Source of the DNA: Chloroflexota bacterium
Lineage (GTDB): Bacteria > Chloroflexota > Anaerolineae > UBA4142
Length of the DNA stretch: 64,000 nt
Direction: 5' to 3'
Assembly (NCBI GenBank): GCA_023380675.1
Contig: JAMCRS010000419.1
Span: 25,892 to 89,891 of the forward strand
This document shows, piece by piece, positions 34,867-42,820 of the stretch. A model generated the notes under the pieces. The model saw only the letters and a list, made by a program, of their open reading frames with translations. It searched no databases and was not told the origin of the DNA. The number at the start of each line of letters is the position of its first letter. The stretch's first letter is position 1. Position numbers and translations under genes: made by a program.

Positions 34867-35403
34867 ATGTCAGCTCGAATTCTCTTGGCCTATGCAACCC
34901 GCTATGGCTCGACGCAGCAAGTGGCCGAGGCGATCGCAAACAAGCTGCGCGAATCTGGGCTTGTCGTCGATCTTGAGCCGATGCGGCAAGTGAGGACGCT
35001 TGCAGGGTACGGGGCGGTCGTGTTGGGAGCGCCGCTCTACGTGTTGCACTGGCACAAGGAAGCTCACGATTTCCTATCAAAGCATCAAGAGGCCCTTGGG
35101 AAGCAGCCGGTGGCGATTTTCGCGCTCGGCCCGCTTCACGACGACGAGGCGGAGCGGCAAGGCTCGCGGGAACAACTGGATAAAGAGCTGGCCAAATTCC
35201 CCTGGCTTGTCCCGGTCGCGATTGAGGTGTTTGGCGGCAAGTACGACCCGGCCAAGCTGCATTTCAGCGATAAGTTGATTGCCAGCCTGCCGGCCAGCCC
35301 CCTCCACAATGTGCCGGCCGGCGACGTGAGGAACTGGACGGCGATCGATGCCTGGGCAAGCAACCTGCCCGCGAAGCTTGAGCTGAAAAAGGCGACCGCC
35401 TGA
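34867..35403 (+). CDS. Flavodoxin-domain protein (third copy)
   Basis: The 178-residue protein has the FMN loop RILLAYATRYGSTQQVAEAI and the block GAVVLGAPLYVLHWHKEAH, matching the HemG-like flavodoxin family. It is shorter at the C-terminus than flavodoxin_5 oxidases and lacks a signal peptide. GAAAGGAG about ten bases before the ATG gives the start. It closes the second cluster and is followed by a terminator and cassette promoter 3. Confidence 0.85.
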   Translation: MSARILLAYATRYGSTQQVAEAIANKLRESGLVVDLEPMRQVRTLAGYGAVVLGAPLYVLHWHKEAHDFLSKHQEALGKQPVAIFALGPLHDDEAERQGSREQLDKELAKFPWLVPVAIEVFGGKYDPAKLHFSDKLIASLPASPLHNVPAGDVRNWTAIDAWASNLPAKLELKKATA

Positions 35404-35423
35404 GCGTTTGTGAGTATGTCTCT

Positions 35424-35443
35424 TCTACGTCAATTTAGGTAGA
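35424..35443 (+). repeat. 20-base repeat element, second copy
   Basis: TCTACGTCAATTTAGGTAGA matches 33107-33126 with one mismatch and again lies between a stop codon and a GC-rich terminator. Confidence 0.5.
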
Positions 35444-35464
35444 TTTGTCCGTGCAGCAACGGAA

Positions 35465-35491
35465 ACGACCGCGAACCGCGCGGTCGTTTTT
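35465..35491 (+). terminator. Intrinsic terminator after the third flavodoxin
   Basis: ACGACCGCG (35465-35473) pairs with CGCGGTCGT (35479-35487), followed by TTTT. The stem shares the GACCGCG core with the terminators at 28670 and 33150. A GATTCAT motif follows at 35502-35508, then about 100 bases before the promoter. Confidence 0.8.
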
Positions 35492-35608
35492 GATAAAACG
35501 TAGATTCATGACCCGGACACGGAGACAATCTACCACAAATTACGCATTTACCCTACCACAAAAGTAGGAGGCGGATATCAACGACGCGCCCCTTTTTGAC
35601 GATGCCAA

Positions 35609-35655
35609 GATTCGTTATATTTTCTGATGACGGTGGAACTAGATTCTGTTATTCT
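35609..35655 (+). promoter_or_regulatory. Cassette promoter 3 (GATTCGT...ATGACG-N17-TATTCT)
   Basis: GATTCGT (35609-35615), ATGACG (35627-35632), 17 bases and TATTCT (35650-35655) match promoters 1 and 2. It drives the single-domain receiver gene. Confidence 0.7.
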
Positions 35656-35682
35656 GTTGACAGGAGCAAAACAAGGAAACGA

Positions 35683-36060
35683 ATGATTGAACAGCTGAGA
35701 ATACTTGTCGTCGACGATCAACCACGTGCGCGCCAGAGCTTGAAAGCGCTGGTGTTGACATGGTTACACCTCGCCGAGGTCACCGAGGCGGGGACAGGAG
35801 TCGAGGCAGTGCAGCAGGCTGAACAATTTCGTCCCCACATAGTGATTATGGATGCGCGCATGCCCGAGTTGGGCGGAGTCGAGGCCACCCGGCTCATCAA
35901 GGCGAAATGGCCCGAGACGCACGTCATCGTGCTGTCCCTCTATCCCGAATACCGGGCGGATGCACTCGCGGCCGGAGCGGATGCTTTTGTCGGCAAAGGA
36001 GAGCCGCCGGAGCGGTTGCTCAAAATGCTCGTGGCCGCGGCAAGTGACAAGTCGAATTGA
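35683..36060 (+). CDS. Stand-alone receiver-domain response regulator
   Basis: The 125-residue protein is one receiver domain without an output domain: acidic pair Asp11/Asp12, phospho-acceptor Asp57 (IVIMDARMP), Ser near SLYPE and Lys in VGKGE. Such proteins act through protein contacts or as phosphate sinks. No kinase gene is beside it. It is transcribed from the same promoter type as the flavodoxin clusters, which suggests shared control, and is followed by a terminator at 36119-36158. AAGGAA precedes the ATG. Confidence 0.9.
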   Translation: MIEQLRILVVDDQPRARQSLKALVLTWLHLAEVTEAGTGVEAVQQAEQFRPHIVIMDARMPELGGVEATRLIKAKWPETHVIVLSLYPEYRADALAAGADAFVGKGEPPERLLKMLVAAASDKSN

Positions 36061-36118
36061 GTTCGGTGTAGGACGATAACCCTTTTTCACAGAAACTTTA
36101 GCAGGTTCATCGATCCAG

Positions 36119-36158
36119 ATCGCCCGGCCGCTGAATAGAGCGGGGCGATTTTCTTTTT
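36119..36158 (+). terminator. Terminator of the receiver gene
   Basis: ATCGCCC (36119-36125) pairs with GGGCGAT (36143-36149) and is followed by TTTTCTTTTT on the plus strand. Confidence 0.65.
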
Positions 36159-36188
36159 GGAGTCCGCGGCTTGCCGATGACGCCCGCG

Positions 36189-37487
36189 CTAGAGCGTCGG
36201 GGGGGCCGGCTGTTCGCCAAAACAAGTCGTGAGGAGCATCTGCAAACGTCGCTCCAGGACGGTATAAGAATAGTGGAGCTTGCCCAGCCTGTAATTGTAC
36301 TCCACCATGTCTTGCGCCAGTTGTCGGTTGCCCAGCACCTCTCGCACATGGCGGACCGTGTCGTCGCTAATGAAACCGTCAAACTCGACGACGCGAAAAC
36401 CCTTGGGCTTGATGTCGATATCGAAAATCGAATAGTTGTTGACGACGATCGGCCTACGATAGTAGATGGCTTCGAGAAAGGCGTTGCCAAATCCTTCGAC
36501 GTCGGAGGGATAGGTCACGAGGTCCGCGAGGGGATACACATCCGCCAAGGTGTATATCTTGTGCCCGTCCGCGGTTCGCCCGCGAGAATCCGAAATATGC
36601 TCGGACACAAAGCTGGTCGGGACTCTGAGTTCGACCGCCAGATCCCGCAAGCGCCGTTCATACGCATCGCCTTCGTCGCCGGACGCATGCGAGATGACCA
36701 GCCGCGCTTTCAACCCCAGATGGTTGATCAATTCCATGGCGTGTTCGATGCCCTTGCGCTGCACGACGCGCGTGGGCTGCAAGAAGAAGAGTTCGTCCGC
36801 CGCGACCCCCAAAGTCTCGCGCGCATCGCGCGCGTAATCGTCCGAGGCAACGGGCGGGTGGTCAAAGTCCATGACATTGGGGATGAGCAAGCTCGAAATG
36901 CCGGTGCGCAGGCTCAGTTGGTTCGCTGCCGACGAATTGATCACCACATGGTGAATGGAAGGCAGATGGGGCGGAAAAGCCATATTGAGATAGTCCCAGG
37001 CGCAGTTCACCAGGAAACGCTTGCGTTCCCAGAAGAAATCGTGATGGTGCGCAATCGTCGGCATGCCGGTTTCGGCGATGAATTCCGTGAGCGCGAGACC
37101 CAGCGGAATATTCATGGGAATGGCTAGGGCATTCTCGGGGATGAGGAGGTCGAGGCCCCAATCCCGGACAAAGGCGTAAATCTCAGCCTTGAGGTGTTCC
37201 TTCAACTGGTGGATCAGGTCCGTCGTTGCGCGAGGACGTGTGCGCTGGGAGAAGGCGGTCGTGTAGATGGCCTTGATATCGGGGTGCGTAAAGAGTGCCT
37301 CGGGCACGACGCGACTGCGTCCATTCTCTCGATCCGACGCGCCTGCAAAGTAGAAACAGGTGTGACCGAGACGTTCCAGTGCCTCGGCCCATTTGCCCGT
37401 TTCAAGCGAAACACCGTCCGTGCCGATAAAGCGAGTCGAAAGGAAACCAACCCGCAGACCTTTTCGCGCAGGGGCGAGACTGTCCAT
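36189..37487 (-). CDS. Glycosyltransferase, GT4/GT-B type
   Basis: The 432-residue protein has two Rossmann-like halves. The N-terminal half begins RVGFLSTRFIGTDGVSLETG, with a Gly-rich acceptor loop, and has HHHDFFWER. The C-terminal half has QPTRVVQRKGIEHAMELI and the donor-binding PSDVEGFGNAFLEAIYYRRP, the E-x7-E type motif of GT4 enzymes. It would transfer a sugar from a nucleotide donor, acceptor unknown; similar proteins make compatible-solute glycosides or cell-envelope glycans. No neighbouring polysaccharide genes are present. The ATG at 37487 has AGAGGTG upstream. Confidence 0.85.
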   Translation of the reverse strand: MDSLAPARKGLRVGFLSTRFIGTDGVSLETGKWAEALERLGHTCFYFAGASDRENGRSRVVPEALFTHPDIKAIYTTAFSQRTRPRATTDLIHQLKEHLKAEIYAFVRDWGLDLLIPENALAIPMNIPLGLALTEFIAETGMPTIAHHHDFFWERKRFLVNCAWDYLNMAFPPHLPSIHHVVINSSAANQLSLRTGISSLLIPNVMDFDHPPVASDDYARDARETLGVAADELFFLQPTRVVQRKGIEHAMELINHLGLKARLVISHASGDEGDAYERRLRDLAVELRVPTSFVSEHISDSRGRTADGHKIYTLADVYPLADLVTYPSDVEGFGNAFLEAIYYRRPIVVNNYSIFDIDIKPKGFRVVEFDGFISDDTVRHVREVLGNRQLAQDMVEYNYRLGKLHYSYTVLERRLQMLLTTCFGEQPAPPTL

Positions 37488-37859
37488 TTTACACCTCTAG
37501 ATGATCAAGTGGGTGCCTGCCGCCTGACAAACGTGGCTTTACTCTTTACAATATAGCAAAAAGTCAGAGGTCTGCCAAACGCCCGGCCAATCGTAGATTG
37601 CCGCGTCCGGGGCGTCTCAGCATTTGATGAGGGAATACCCCGACTAGAGCCGGATTCTCTCGCTCGCCACGCCTCGCCGCCAACTGAGGGGATCGCGAGC
37701 CCGGACCGCACGCTATCTTTCGCCGACTAGGCAACGGAAGAGGATTCTCGGTTGAAATGTGGTTCATCTTCGGCCGGCCTTACGAGACGAGCCTTGCGAT
37801 GGCGCGAATCATCTTTACAGGGCTTGCGGCGCCTGCTCCATTCGCAAGAAGATTATTTA

Positions 37860-37888
37860 TTGCCCGCTCTCCACAACGGGTATATAAT
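37860..37888 (+). promoter_or_regulatory. Promoter of the MacA leader
   Basis: TTGCCC (37860-37865) and TATAAT (37883-37888) are 17 bases apart. The rest of the 519-base gap upstream to 37488 shows no gene. Confidence 0.65.
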
Positions 37889-37894
37889 GCCCGC

Positions 37895-37977
37895 GGGCCA
37901 AGACCTGAGCCTTGGCCCGATGACCATCCGGCGGACCGTGTGGCGTGCCACGTGCTTTGGACACGTGGCGTTTTTTT
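37895..37977 (+). promoter_or_regulatory. Hairpin plus intrinsic terminator in the macA leader (attenuator or small RNA)
   Basis: Just after the expected transcription start, GGGCCAAG (37895-37902) pairs with CTTGGCCC (37911-37918). A second stem, GCCACGTG (37947-37954) with CACGTGGC (37962-37969), is followed by seven T residues (37971-37977). The terminator lies about 30 bases before the ATG of the MacA-like gene, so transcription would stop before it unless something prevents hairpin formation. No known riboswitch class was recognised. Confidence 0.65.
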
Positions 37978-38006
37978 CGCCAGGAAGACGGACCAAGGAG
38001 AAGCGA

Positions 38007-39395
38007 ATGAAGCGTACGCGCATATTGATTATCGGCGTCGTCGTCGTTGTGGTTATTTTCGTCGGCGCACGTTTCGTCTTGAATGCAGCGAGCTCGAACA
38101 GCGGCTCCGGAGCGTTGACCTCCGCGGACCTGGCAACGGCTACGCGCGGTACCCTCGTCGCCACGGTGAATGCGAGTGGCAGCATTGAAGCGGCGCAGCA
38201 AGCGGACCTCGCCTTTTTGACCGGCGGAAATGTCTCGACCATCGCCGTCAAGGCCGGCGACGCGGTCAAGGCGGGTCAGGTGCTTGCCACTCTCGACGCG
38301 CGCGAATTGGAGCTGCAGCTTACACAGGCGCAAGCCAATCTCGCGCAGGCGCAGGTGAAACTGGACCAGGCCAAGCAGGGACCGAAACCGGAGGACCTGG
38401 CCGCCGCCCAGCAGAGTCTCAAATCCGCCCAGGCGGCCTACGAGGCCCTGGTTCACCCGGGTCCGAACGACGTCATGGCCGCCAAAGCCGACCTCGACAG
38501 AGCCCAAGCGGCGCTGGCGCTTGCGCAGGCGGCTTACGACCGGGTCGGCGGCGCGACCAATCCGATGATCGGCATGATGACTCAATCCCGCGACTTGCAG
38601 CAAGCGACCTCGGATTACCGGAAAGCTCTCGCCGCCTACAACAGCAAGATCCAGCCCACCGACGCCCAAATCCAGCAGGCGCTGGCCTCCATCACCTCGG
38701 CGCAAGACCAGTTGGCGAAATTGCAGCCCAGCCCCCAGGATATTGCCGCCGCGCAGACGAATGTGGACGCGCAAACGGCCGCCCGCGACCTCGCCGCGCT
38801 CCGCCTCAGCCAGGCCAAGCTGGTCGCGCCTTATGATGCCGTCATCACCTCGGTGAGCATGGATCGCGGCGCCTATGTCTCGGCCGCCAAGAGCGTGATG
38901 ACGATCGCCGACCTGAGCAAGTACCGCGTGACCTTGAATGTCGACGAGACCGACATTCCGAGCTTGCGGGTCGGCATGCCGGTCCAGCTCGACCTCGACG
39001 CACTGCCTGATGCTACGTTCACCGGCACCGTCGCCGAAATCGCCCCACGCGCCACGACCGTGCAGGGGGTCGTGAATTATGCCATCCGGGTCGCACTGGA
39101 GGCGCCCAGTCCCGACGTCAAGCTCGGGATGACGGCGAATGCCCGTATCGAGACGGCAAAGAAGGAGAATGCGCTGCTCGTCCCCAGCCGGGCCATTCAC
39201 ACGAACAACGGCAAGCGTTACGTCAGCGTTTATGCCGGAGGGCGCACACATGAAGCGGAGGTGACCCTCGGACTGTCAAACGACGAGTACGCCGAAATCC
39301 TTGATGGCTTGAAGGAGGGAGAGCAGGTTTCCCTGATCGCACCGAGCAATGTTTTTGGAGGGCAAATGACATTCGGGTCAAGCGGAAGCCGGTAA
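38007..39395 (+). CDS. MacA/HlyD-family efflux adaptor protein
   Basis: The 462-residue protein has one N-terminal membrane helix (IIGVVVVVVIFVGARFVL), a lipoyl-like half (VSTIAVKAGDAVKAGQVLATLD), a long Ala/Gln-rich coiled coil with DLAAAQQSLKSAQAAYEAL and other repeats, the second lipoyl half and the membrane-proximal barrel (VPSRAIHTNNGKRYVSVY). It would join a MacB-type permease to an outer partner. AAGGAG and the ATG at 38007 define the start; the upstream extension of the frame is noncoding leader. Its permease follows after 12 bases. Confidence 0.9.
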   Translation: MKRTRILIIGVVVVVVIFVGARFVLNAASSNSGSGALTSADLATATRGTLVATVNASGSIEAAQQADLAFLTGGNVSTIAVKAGDAVKAGQVLATLDARELELQLTQAQANLAQAQVKLDQAKQGPKPEDLAAAQQSLKSAQAAYEALVHPGPNDVMAAKADLDRAQAALALAQAAYDRVGGATNPMIGMMTQSRDLQQATSDYRKALAAYNSKIQPTDAQIQQALASITSAQDQLAKLQPSPQDIAAAQTNVDAQTAARDLAALRLSQAKLVAPYDAVITSVSMDRGAYVSAAKSVMTIADLSKYRVTLNVDETDIPSLRVGMPVQLDLDALPDATFTGTVAEIAPRATTVQGVVNYAIRVALEAPSPDVKLGMTANARIETAKKENALLVPSRAIHTNNGKRYVSVYAGGRTHEAEVTLGLSNDEYAEILDGLKEGEQVSLIAPSNVFGGQMTFGSSGSR

Positions 39396-39407
39396 GAGGG
39401 CAGACGG

Positions 39408-40652
39408 ATGAATATCGTCGAATCCATGCGCGTGGCCTTTCTTGCGCTCGGCTCGAACAAGCTGCGCGCGGGCCTCACGATGCTCGGCATCATAATCGGC
39501 GTCGCGGCGGTTATTGCGCTGCTCGCGGTCGGAAATGGCGCGAGCGCCGAGATTACGCGTCAGGTGCAGGGGATCGGGTCGAACCTGATCGTCGTCGTGC
39601 CCGGCCAGATCCGTCAAGGCGGGGTGAGCGGCATGGGCACGGCCGTCACCTTGACCCAGCAGGACGCCGAGGCGATTGGGAAATCATCGGGCTGTCCGGA
39701 CGTCAGGGGGGTCGCTCCGATCTTTAGCAGCTCGGCGCAGGTCGTCTACAAGAGCAACAATACCAACTCGTCGATCATGGGCACCACGCCCGATTACGAA
39801 AGCATCGGGAACGCGCACGTGCAGCGAGGACGCTTTATTGCCGCGCGCGATGTCGATACCTCGGCGCGAGTGGCGGTGCTCGGGCCCAAGGTGGCCAAGA
39901 CTCTGTTTGGCACGGGCGACCCGATGGGCAACAGCATCAAATTGAATCGGATCCCCTTTGACGTGGTGGGAATCATGGAGTCGAAGGGCGCCGGCGGTAT
40001 GGGGGGGAGCAATCAGGATGACATGATCTACATTCCTGTGACCACCGCGCAGAGCCGCTTGTTTGGGACCCTCGCGACGACGCCGACCGGCCAGCGCCGC
40101 GTGAGCATGATTTACGTCTCCGCCGTCGGGGAGCAACGCGTCGATGCGGCCATGCAGGAGATTACCAACCTCTTGCGCGATCGCCACAAGATCAAGTTTC
40201 AGGATGACGATTTCTCGGTGGTGTCGCAAAAGCAGCTGCTCGGCATGCTCTCGACCATTACCGGCATCCTGACGGTCTTTTTGGGCTCCATCGCGGCGAT
40301 TTCGCTGCTGGTGGGGGGAATCGGGATCATGAATATTATGCTCGTGAGTGTGACCGAGCGCACTCACGAAATCGGCATCCGCAAAGCAGTGGGGGCGCGG
40401 CGGCGGGATGTGCTCGCTCAATTCCTGCTCGAGGCGGTCACGTTGAGCGTGACCGGCGGCGTGATGGGCGTCGTCGTCGGAATCGGCATCGCGCAGCTCG
40501 TGAATCTCAGCGGCGCCATGACCACCCAGATCACGCTCGACTCGGTGCTTTTGTCCGTGAGCTTTGCCATGGCGGTCGGGCTCCTTTTCGGTCTCTACCC
40601 GGCCTGGCGCGCCAGCCTGCTGCACCCCATCGACGCGCTGCGTTACGAGTGA
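39408..40652 (+). CDS. MacB/FtsX-type permease without ATPase domain
   Basis: The 414-residue protein has the four-helix MacB layout: a first helix (TMLGIIIGVAAVIALLAVG), a large periplasmic MacB_PCD domain with RGRFIAARDVD, and the C-terminal FtsX domain (GGIGIMNIMLVSVTERTHEI and GIRKAVGARRRD). It lacks the N-terminal nucleotide-binding domain found in Escherichia coli MacB and no separate ATPase gene is adjacent, so its motor must be encoded elsewhere. It is cotranscribed with the MacA-like gene and likely exports a peptide, lipid or drug. Confidence 0.9.
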   Translation: MNIVESMRVAFLALGSNKLRAGLTMLGIIIGVAAVIALLAVGNGASAEITRQVQGIGSNLIVVVPGQIRQGGVSGMGTAVTLTQQDAEAIGKSSGCPDVRGVAPIFSSSAQVVYKSNNTNSSIMGTTPDYESIGNAHVQRGRFIAARDVDTSARVAVLGPKVAKTLFGTGDPMGNSIKLNRIPFDVVGIMESKGAGGMGGSNQDDMIYIPVTTAQSRLFGTLATTPTGQRRVSMIYVSAVGEQRVDAAMQEITNLLRDRHKIKFQDDDFSVVSQKQLLGMLSTITGILTVFLGSIAAISLLVGGIGIMNIMLVSVTERTHEIGIRKAVGARRRDVLAQFLLEAVTLSVTGGVMGVVVGIGIAQLVNLSGAMTTQITLDSVLLSVSFAMAVGLLFGLYPAWRASLLHPIDALRYE

Positions 40653-40672
40653 GCACGGGCCGCGAGCTATCT

Positions 40673-42400
40673 CTAGGTCTTGGCGATGAGGACCTCGATG
40701 CCAAGCTTGCCCAAGTCCAGACGCACGCTCGCGGGCAGCGCATTGTCCGTGATCACCTTGTTGACGGCCGTCGCGGGCGCGACCTGCATGATCGATTCTT
40801 GCCCGAATTTCGTGTGATCCGCGAGTAAGATCACCTGCCGCGCGGCCCGCAGCATCGCCTGCTTGACGGCGACCTCGGCGACATTCGTGTGGGACAAACC
40901 GAAATCGAGACTGATGCCGCCGACGGCGAGAAAGAGCTTGTCGGCGCGCAGCTCGCGCAGTGCTGCTTCGGTCGTCGGGCCAATCAGTGTCTCGCTCGAC
41001 CGGCGCAGCGATCCCCCCGTCGAAATCAAAGTGATGCCCGGCGCGTTGCTCAGCGCCTCAAAGACCGGCACCGAGTTGGTGATGACGGTGATGTTCTCCT
41101 TCTGGCCCAATTCCTCGGCCAGAAGAGTGGTCAGCTCACTCCCATCAATCAGAACGACATCCCCGGGTTGAACCTGTCCGGCCGCCATCTGGGCGATCGC
41201 GCGCTGCCGCATCAGCACGTCGTCTTTGAGCGTTTGAGCAGCATCCACTGCTTCGAATTCGATCCCCAGCAACTCGGCATGAGCCTGCATCAGCGCCGTC
41301 AGATTCTGGTACCATTCATGCTCACTGAACGGGATCACAAATCCGATCCGTTTCGGCAGTGGTTCCTCTCGAGCGGCGCCCGGGCCGATCTTTAGGGGAA
41401 GGTTGAGCTCGCGCTTGATCGTATCCCAGTTAGGCTTCCAGGTCCCATTCGTCTTTGTATAGTACTGGGGCAGAGTCTCGCTCGTGAGGATGGCGTGGGG
41501 AGTGATGAGGTATTTTTCCATGTGTCGGTGGTTAAAGGCGTGAATCGCCGCTTCGACGCAGATGGGCGCGACGATGTCGGGGAACATCGCCAACCCGGCT
41601 CGGCAGTAGCCGGCGGCCCCCTCCATCAGAGCTTCTTTCATCGCGGTCCCTTCCAGGCCAAAGGGGAGAATGAGCAACGCGTCCGGGTTCACGTCCATGT
41701 CGCGGCATGCGTGCATGGCCCCTCGGGCAGTGGAATCGTTGATGGCAAAGATGACGTTAATGTCCGGGTGGACGCTCAAGGCATCGGCCGTCAATTGATA
41801 CGCCGTCTGATACCGCGACTGGGCGTTGATCGACAGGATGACCTGGGCCGAGGGGATGACTTCCCGCAGACCGGCGAGGAACCCCTGGCTCCGCGCCTCT
41901 GTGTTGCTCAGACGATAGGTGAGGTCGAGCACCTTGGCTTGCCGGTTGAAATGGTCGCGGACATAGTTACCCGTCCAGGCTCCGAGCGCCTTGGCGGCTT
42001 GGAAATTGTCGACGCTCACCACCGGACCCATCCCATTCGCGCCAAGCGATTCGGCGACAATCGGAATGCTCCTCTTCGCGGCGCGGTCGACGAGCGCGCG
42101 ATCAGATTGGGGATCGAGGGAGGTGGCGATGAGAACTTGGACGCGGTCGATCAACGAGCCTTCGGAGGTCGGAGCAGAGGGGGAGGGAGCAGTCTCTTCG
42201 GTACCGCTGGAAGCTGCCGCGTGCAGAGAGACTCCGCCGCCGAACGTGCGCCGCAAGCGATTCTCGTCGTGCAGACGCTGGAGGTCGCGGCGAACGGTGA
42301 CTTCGGAAACCCCCAAAATGTAGCTTAGTTCTTTTACCGAGACGAATCCGCGTTCGTCCACCACCGAGACAATTTGCTCCAGTCGCTCTTCGCCAGCCAT
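40673..42400 (-). CDS. DeoR-type repressor with an inserted sugar-binding domain
   Basis: The 575-residue protein has a DeoR helix-turn-helix at residues 6-55 (VSVKELSYILGVSEVTVRRD), a periplasmic-binding-like domain at about 85-340 (QVLIATSLDPQSDRALVDRA, INVIFAINDSTARGAM), a short second N-lobe-like start (KRIGFVIPFSEHEWYQNLTA), and a DeoR C-terminal sensor at about 395-560 (GDVVLIDGSELTTLLAEEL and GGISLDFGLSHTNVAE). Usual DeoR regulators are about 250 residues without the middle part. It is divergent from the sugar ABC operon, so it likely controls that operon and senses both a free and a phosphorylated sugar. GGAGGAA precedes the ATG. Confidence 0.88.
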   Translation of the reverse strand: MAGEERLEQIVSVVDERGFVSVKELSYILGVSEVTVRRDLQRLHDENRLRRTFGGGVSLHAAASSGTEETAPSPSAPTSEGSLIDRVQVLIATSLDPQSDRALVDRAAKRSIPIVAESLGANGMGPVVSVDNFQAAKALGAWTGNYVRDHFNRQAKVLDLTYRLSNTEARSQGFLAGLREVIPSAQVILSINAQSRYQTAYQLTADALSVHPDINVIFAINDSTARGAMHACRDMDVNPDALLILPFGLEGTAMKEALMEGAAGYCRAGLAMFPDIVAPICVEAAIHAFNHRHMEKYLITPHAILTSETLPQYYTKTNGTWKPNWDTIKRELNLPLKIGPGAAREEPLPKRIGFVIPFSEHEWYQNLTALMQAHAELLGIEFEAVDAAQTLKDDVLMRQRAIAQMAAGQVQPGDVVLIDGSELTTLLAEELGQKENITVITNSVPVFEALSNAPGITLISTGGSLRRSSETLIGPTTEAALRELRADKLFLAVGGISLDFGLSHTNVAEVAVKQAMLRAARQVILLADHTKFGQESIMQVAPATAVNKVITDNALPASVRLDLGKLGIEVLIAKT

Positions 42401-42514
42401 AAGTTCCTCCGAACATATTTACCATAAACAAGGAATGATCTGCTCGTGTTCGAAACCATTATACCGCGAATGCACTTACGAAGTCAACCACCAAACCTTA
42501 AAAATTTACGATAT

Positions 42515-42567
42515 CGGTCATAAAAGTATTGACAATGGGCCGTTTGTATGATAATATTCGGTCATAA
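42515..42567 (+). promoter_or_regulatory. Sugar-operon promoter with flanking direct-repeat operators
   Basis: TTGACA (42529-42534) and TAATAT (42552-42557) are 17 bases apart. CGGTCATAA occurs at 42515-42523 and at 42559-42567, each preceded by an AT-rich ATAT; the copies are 44 bases apart, about four helical turns, and bracket the promoter. They are candidate sites for the divergent DeoR-type regulator. Confidence 0.65.
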
Positions 42568-42579
42568 CGCTGAAGTGTG

Positions 42580-42671
42580 TTCGACTTCGAAAGTCGAATG
42601 AACCTGTCCCGCTGGATTGACGGACCTCTGAGGTTGTGAATGCCTCTCTCACTTGTCGAGGGGCATTTTTT
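42580..42671 (+). promoter_or_regulatory. Leader hairpin and intrinsic terminator before the sugar operon
   Basis: TTCGACTT (42580-42587) pairs with AAGTCGAA (42591-42598). Further on, AATGCCTCTC (42639-42648) pairs with GAGGGGCATT (42658-42667) with one G-U pair, followed by TTTTTT. The terminator sits about 150 bases before the binding-protein ATG, in a 420-base gap that holds no gene. This is the second promoter-hairpin-terminator leader in the window. Confidence 0.65.
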
Positions 42672-42820
42672 ATTGGGAGAAAGGGACGCGTGAAATCGCC
42701 GACAATGGGAAGCAGTCAGTCAAGATCTCGCATTTGGGAAGGAGGTAGCCACTCGACATTACAGCGTGCCTTGGTCACTAAAACAAGTATTCAATGCTGC
42801 AACGAAATTTGGAGAAGAAG

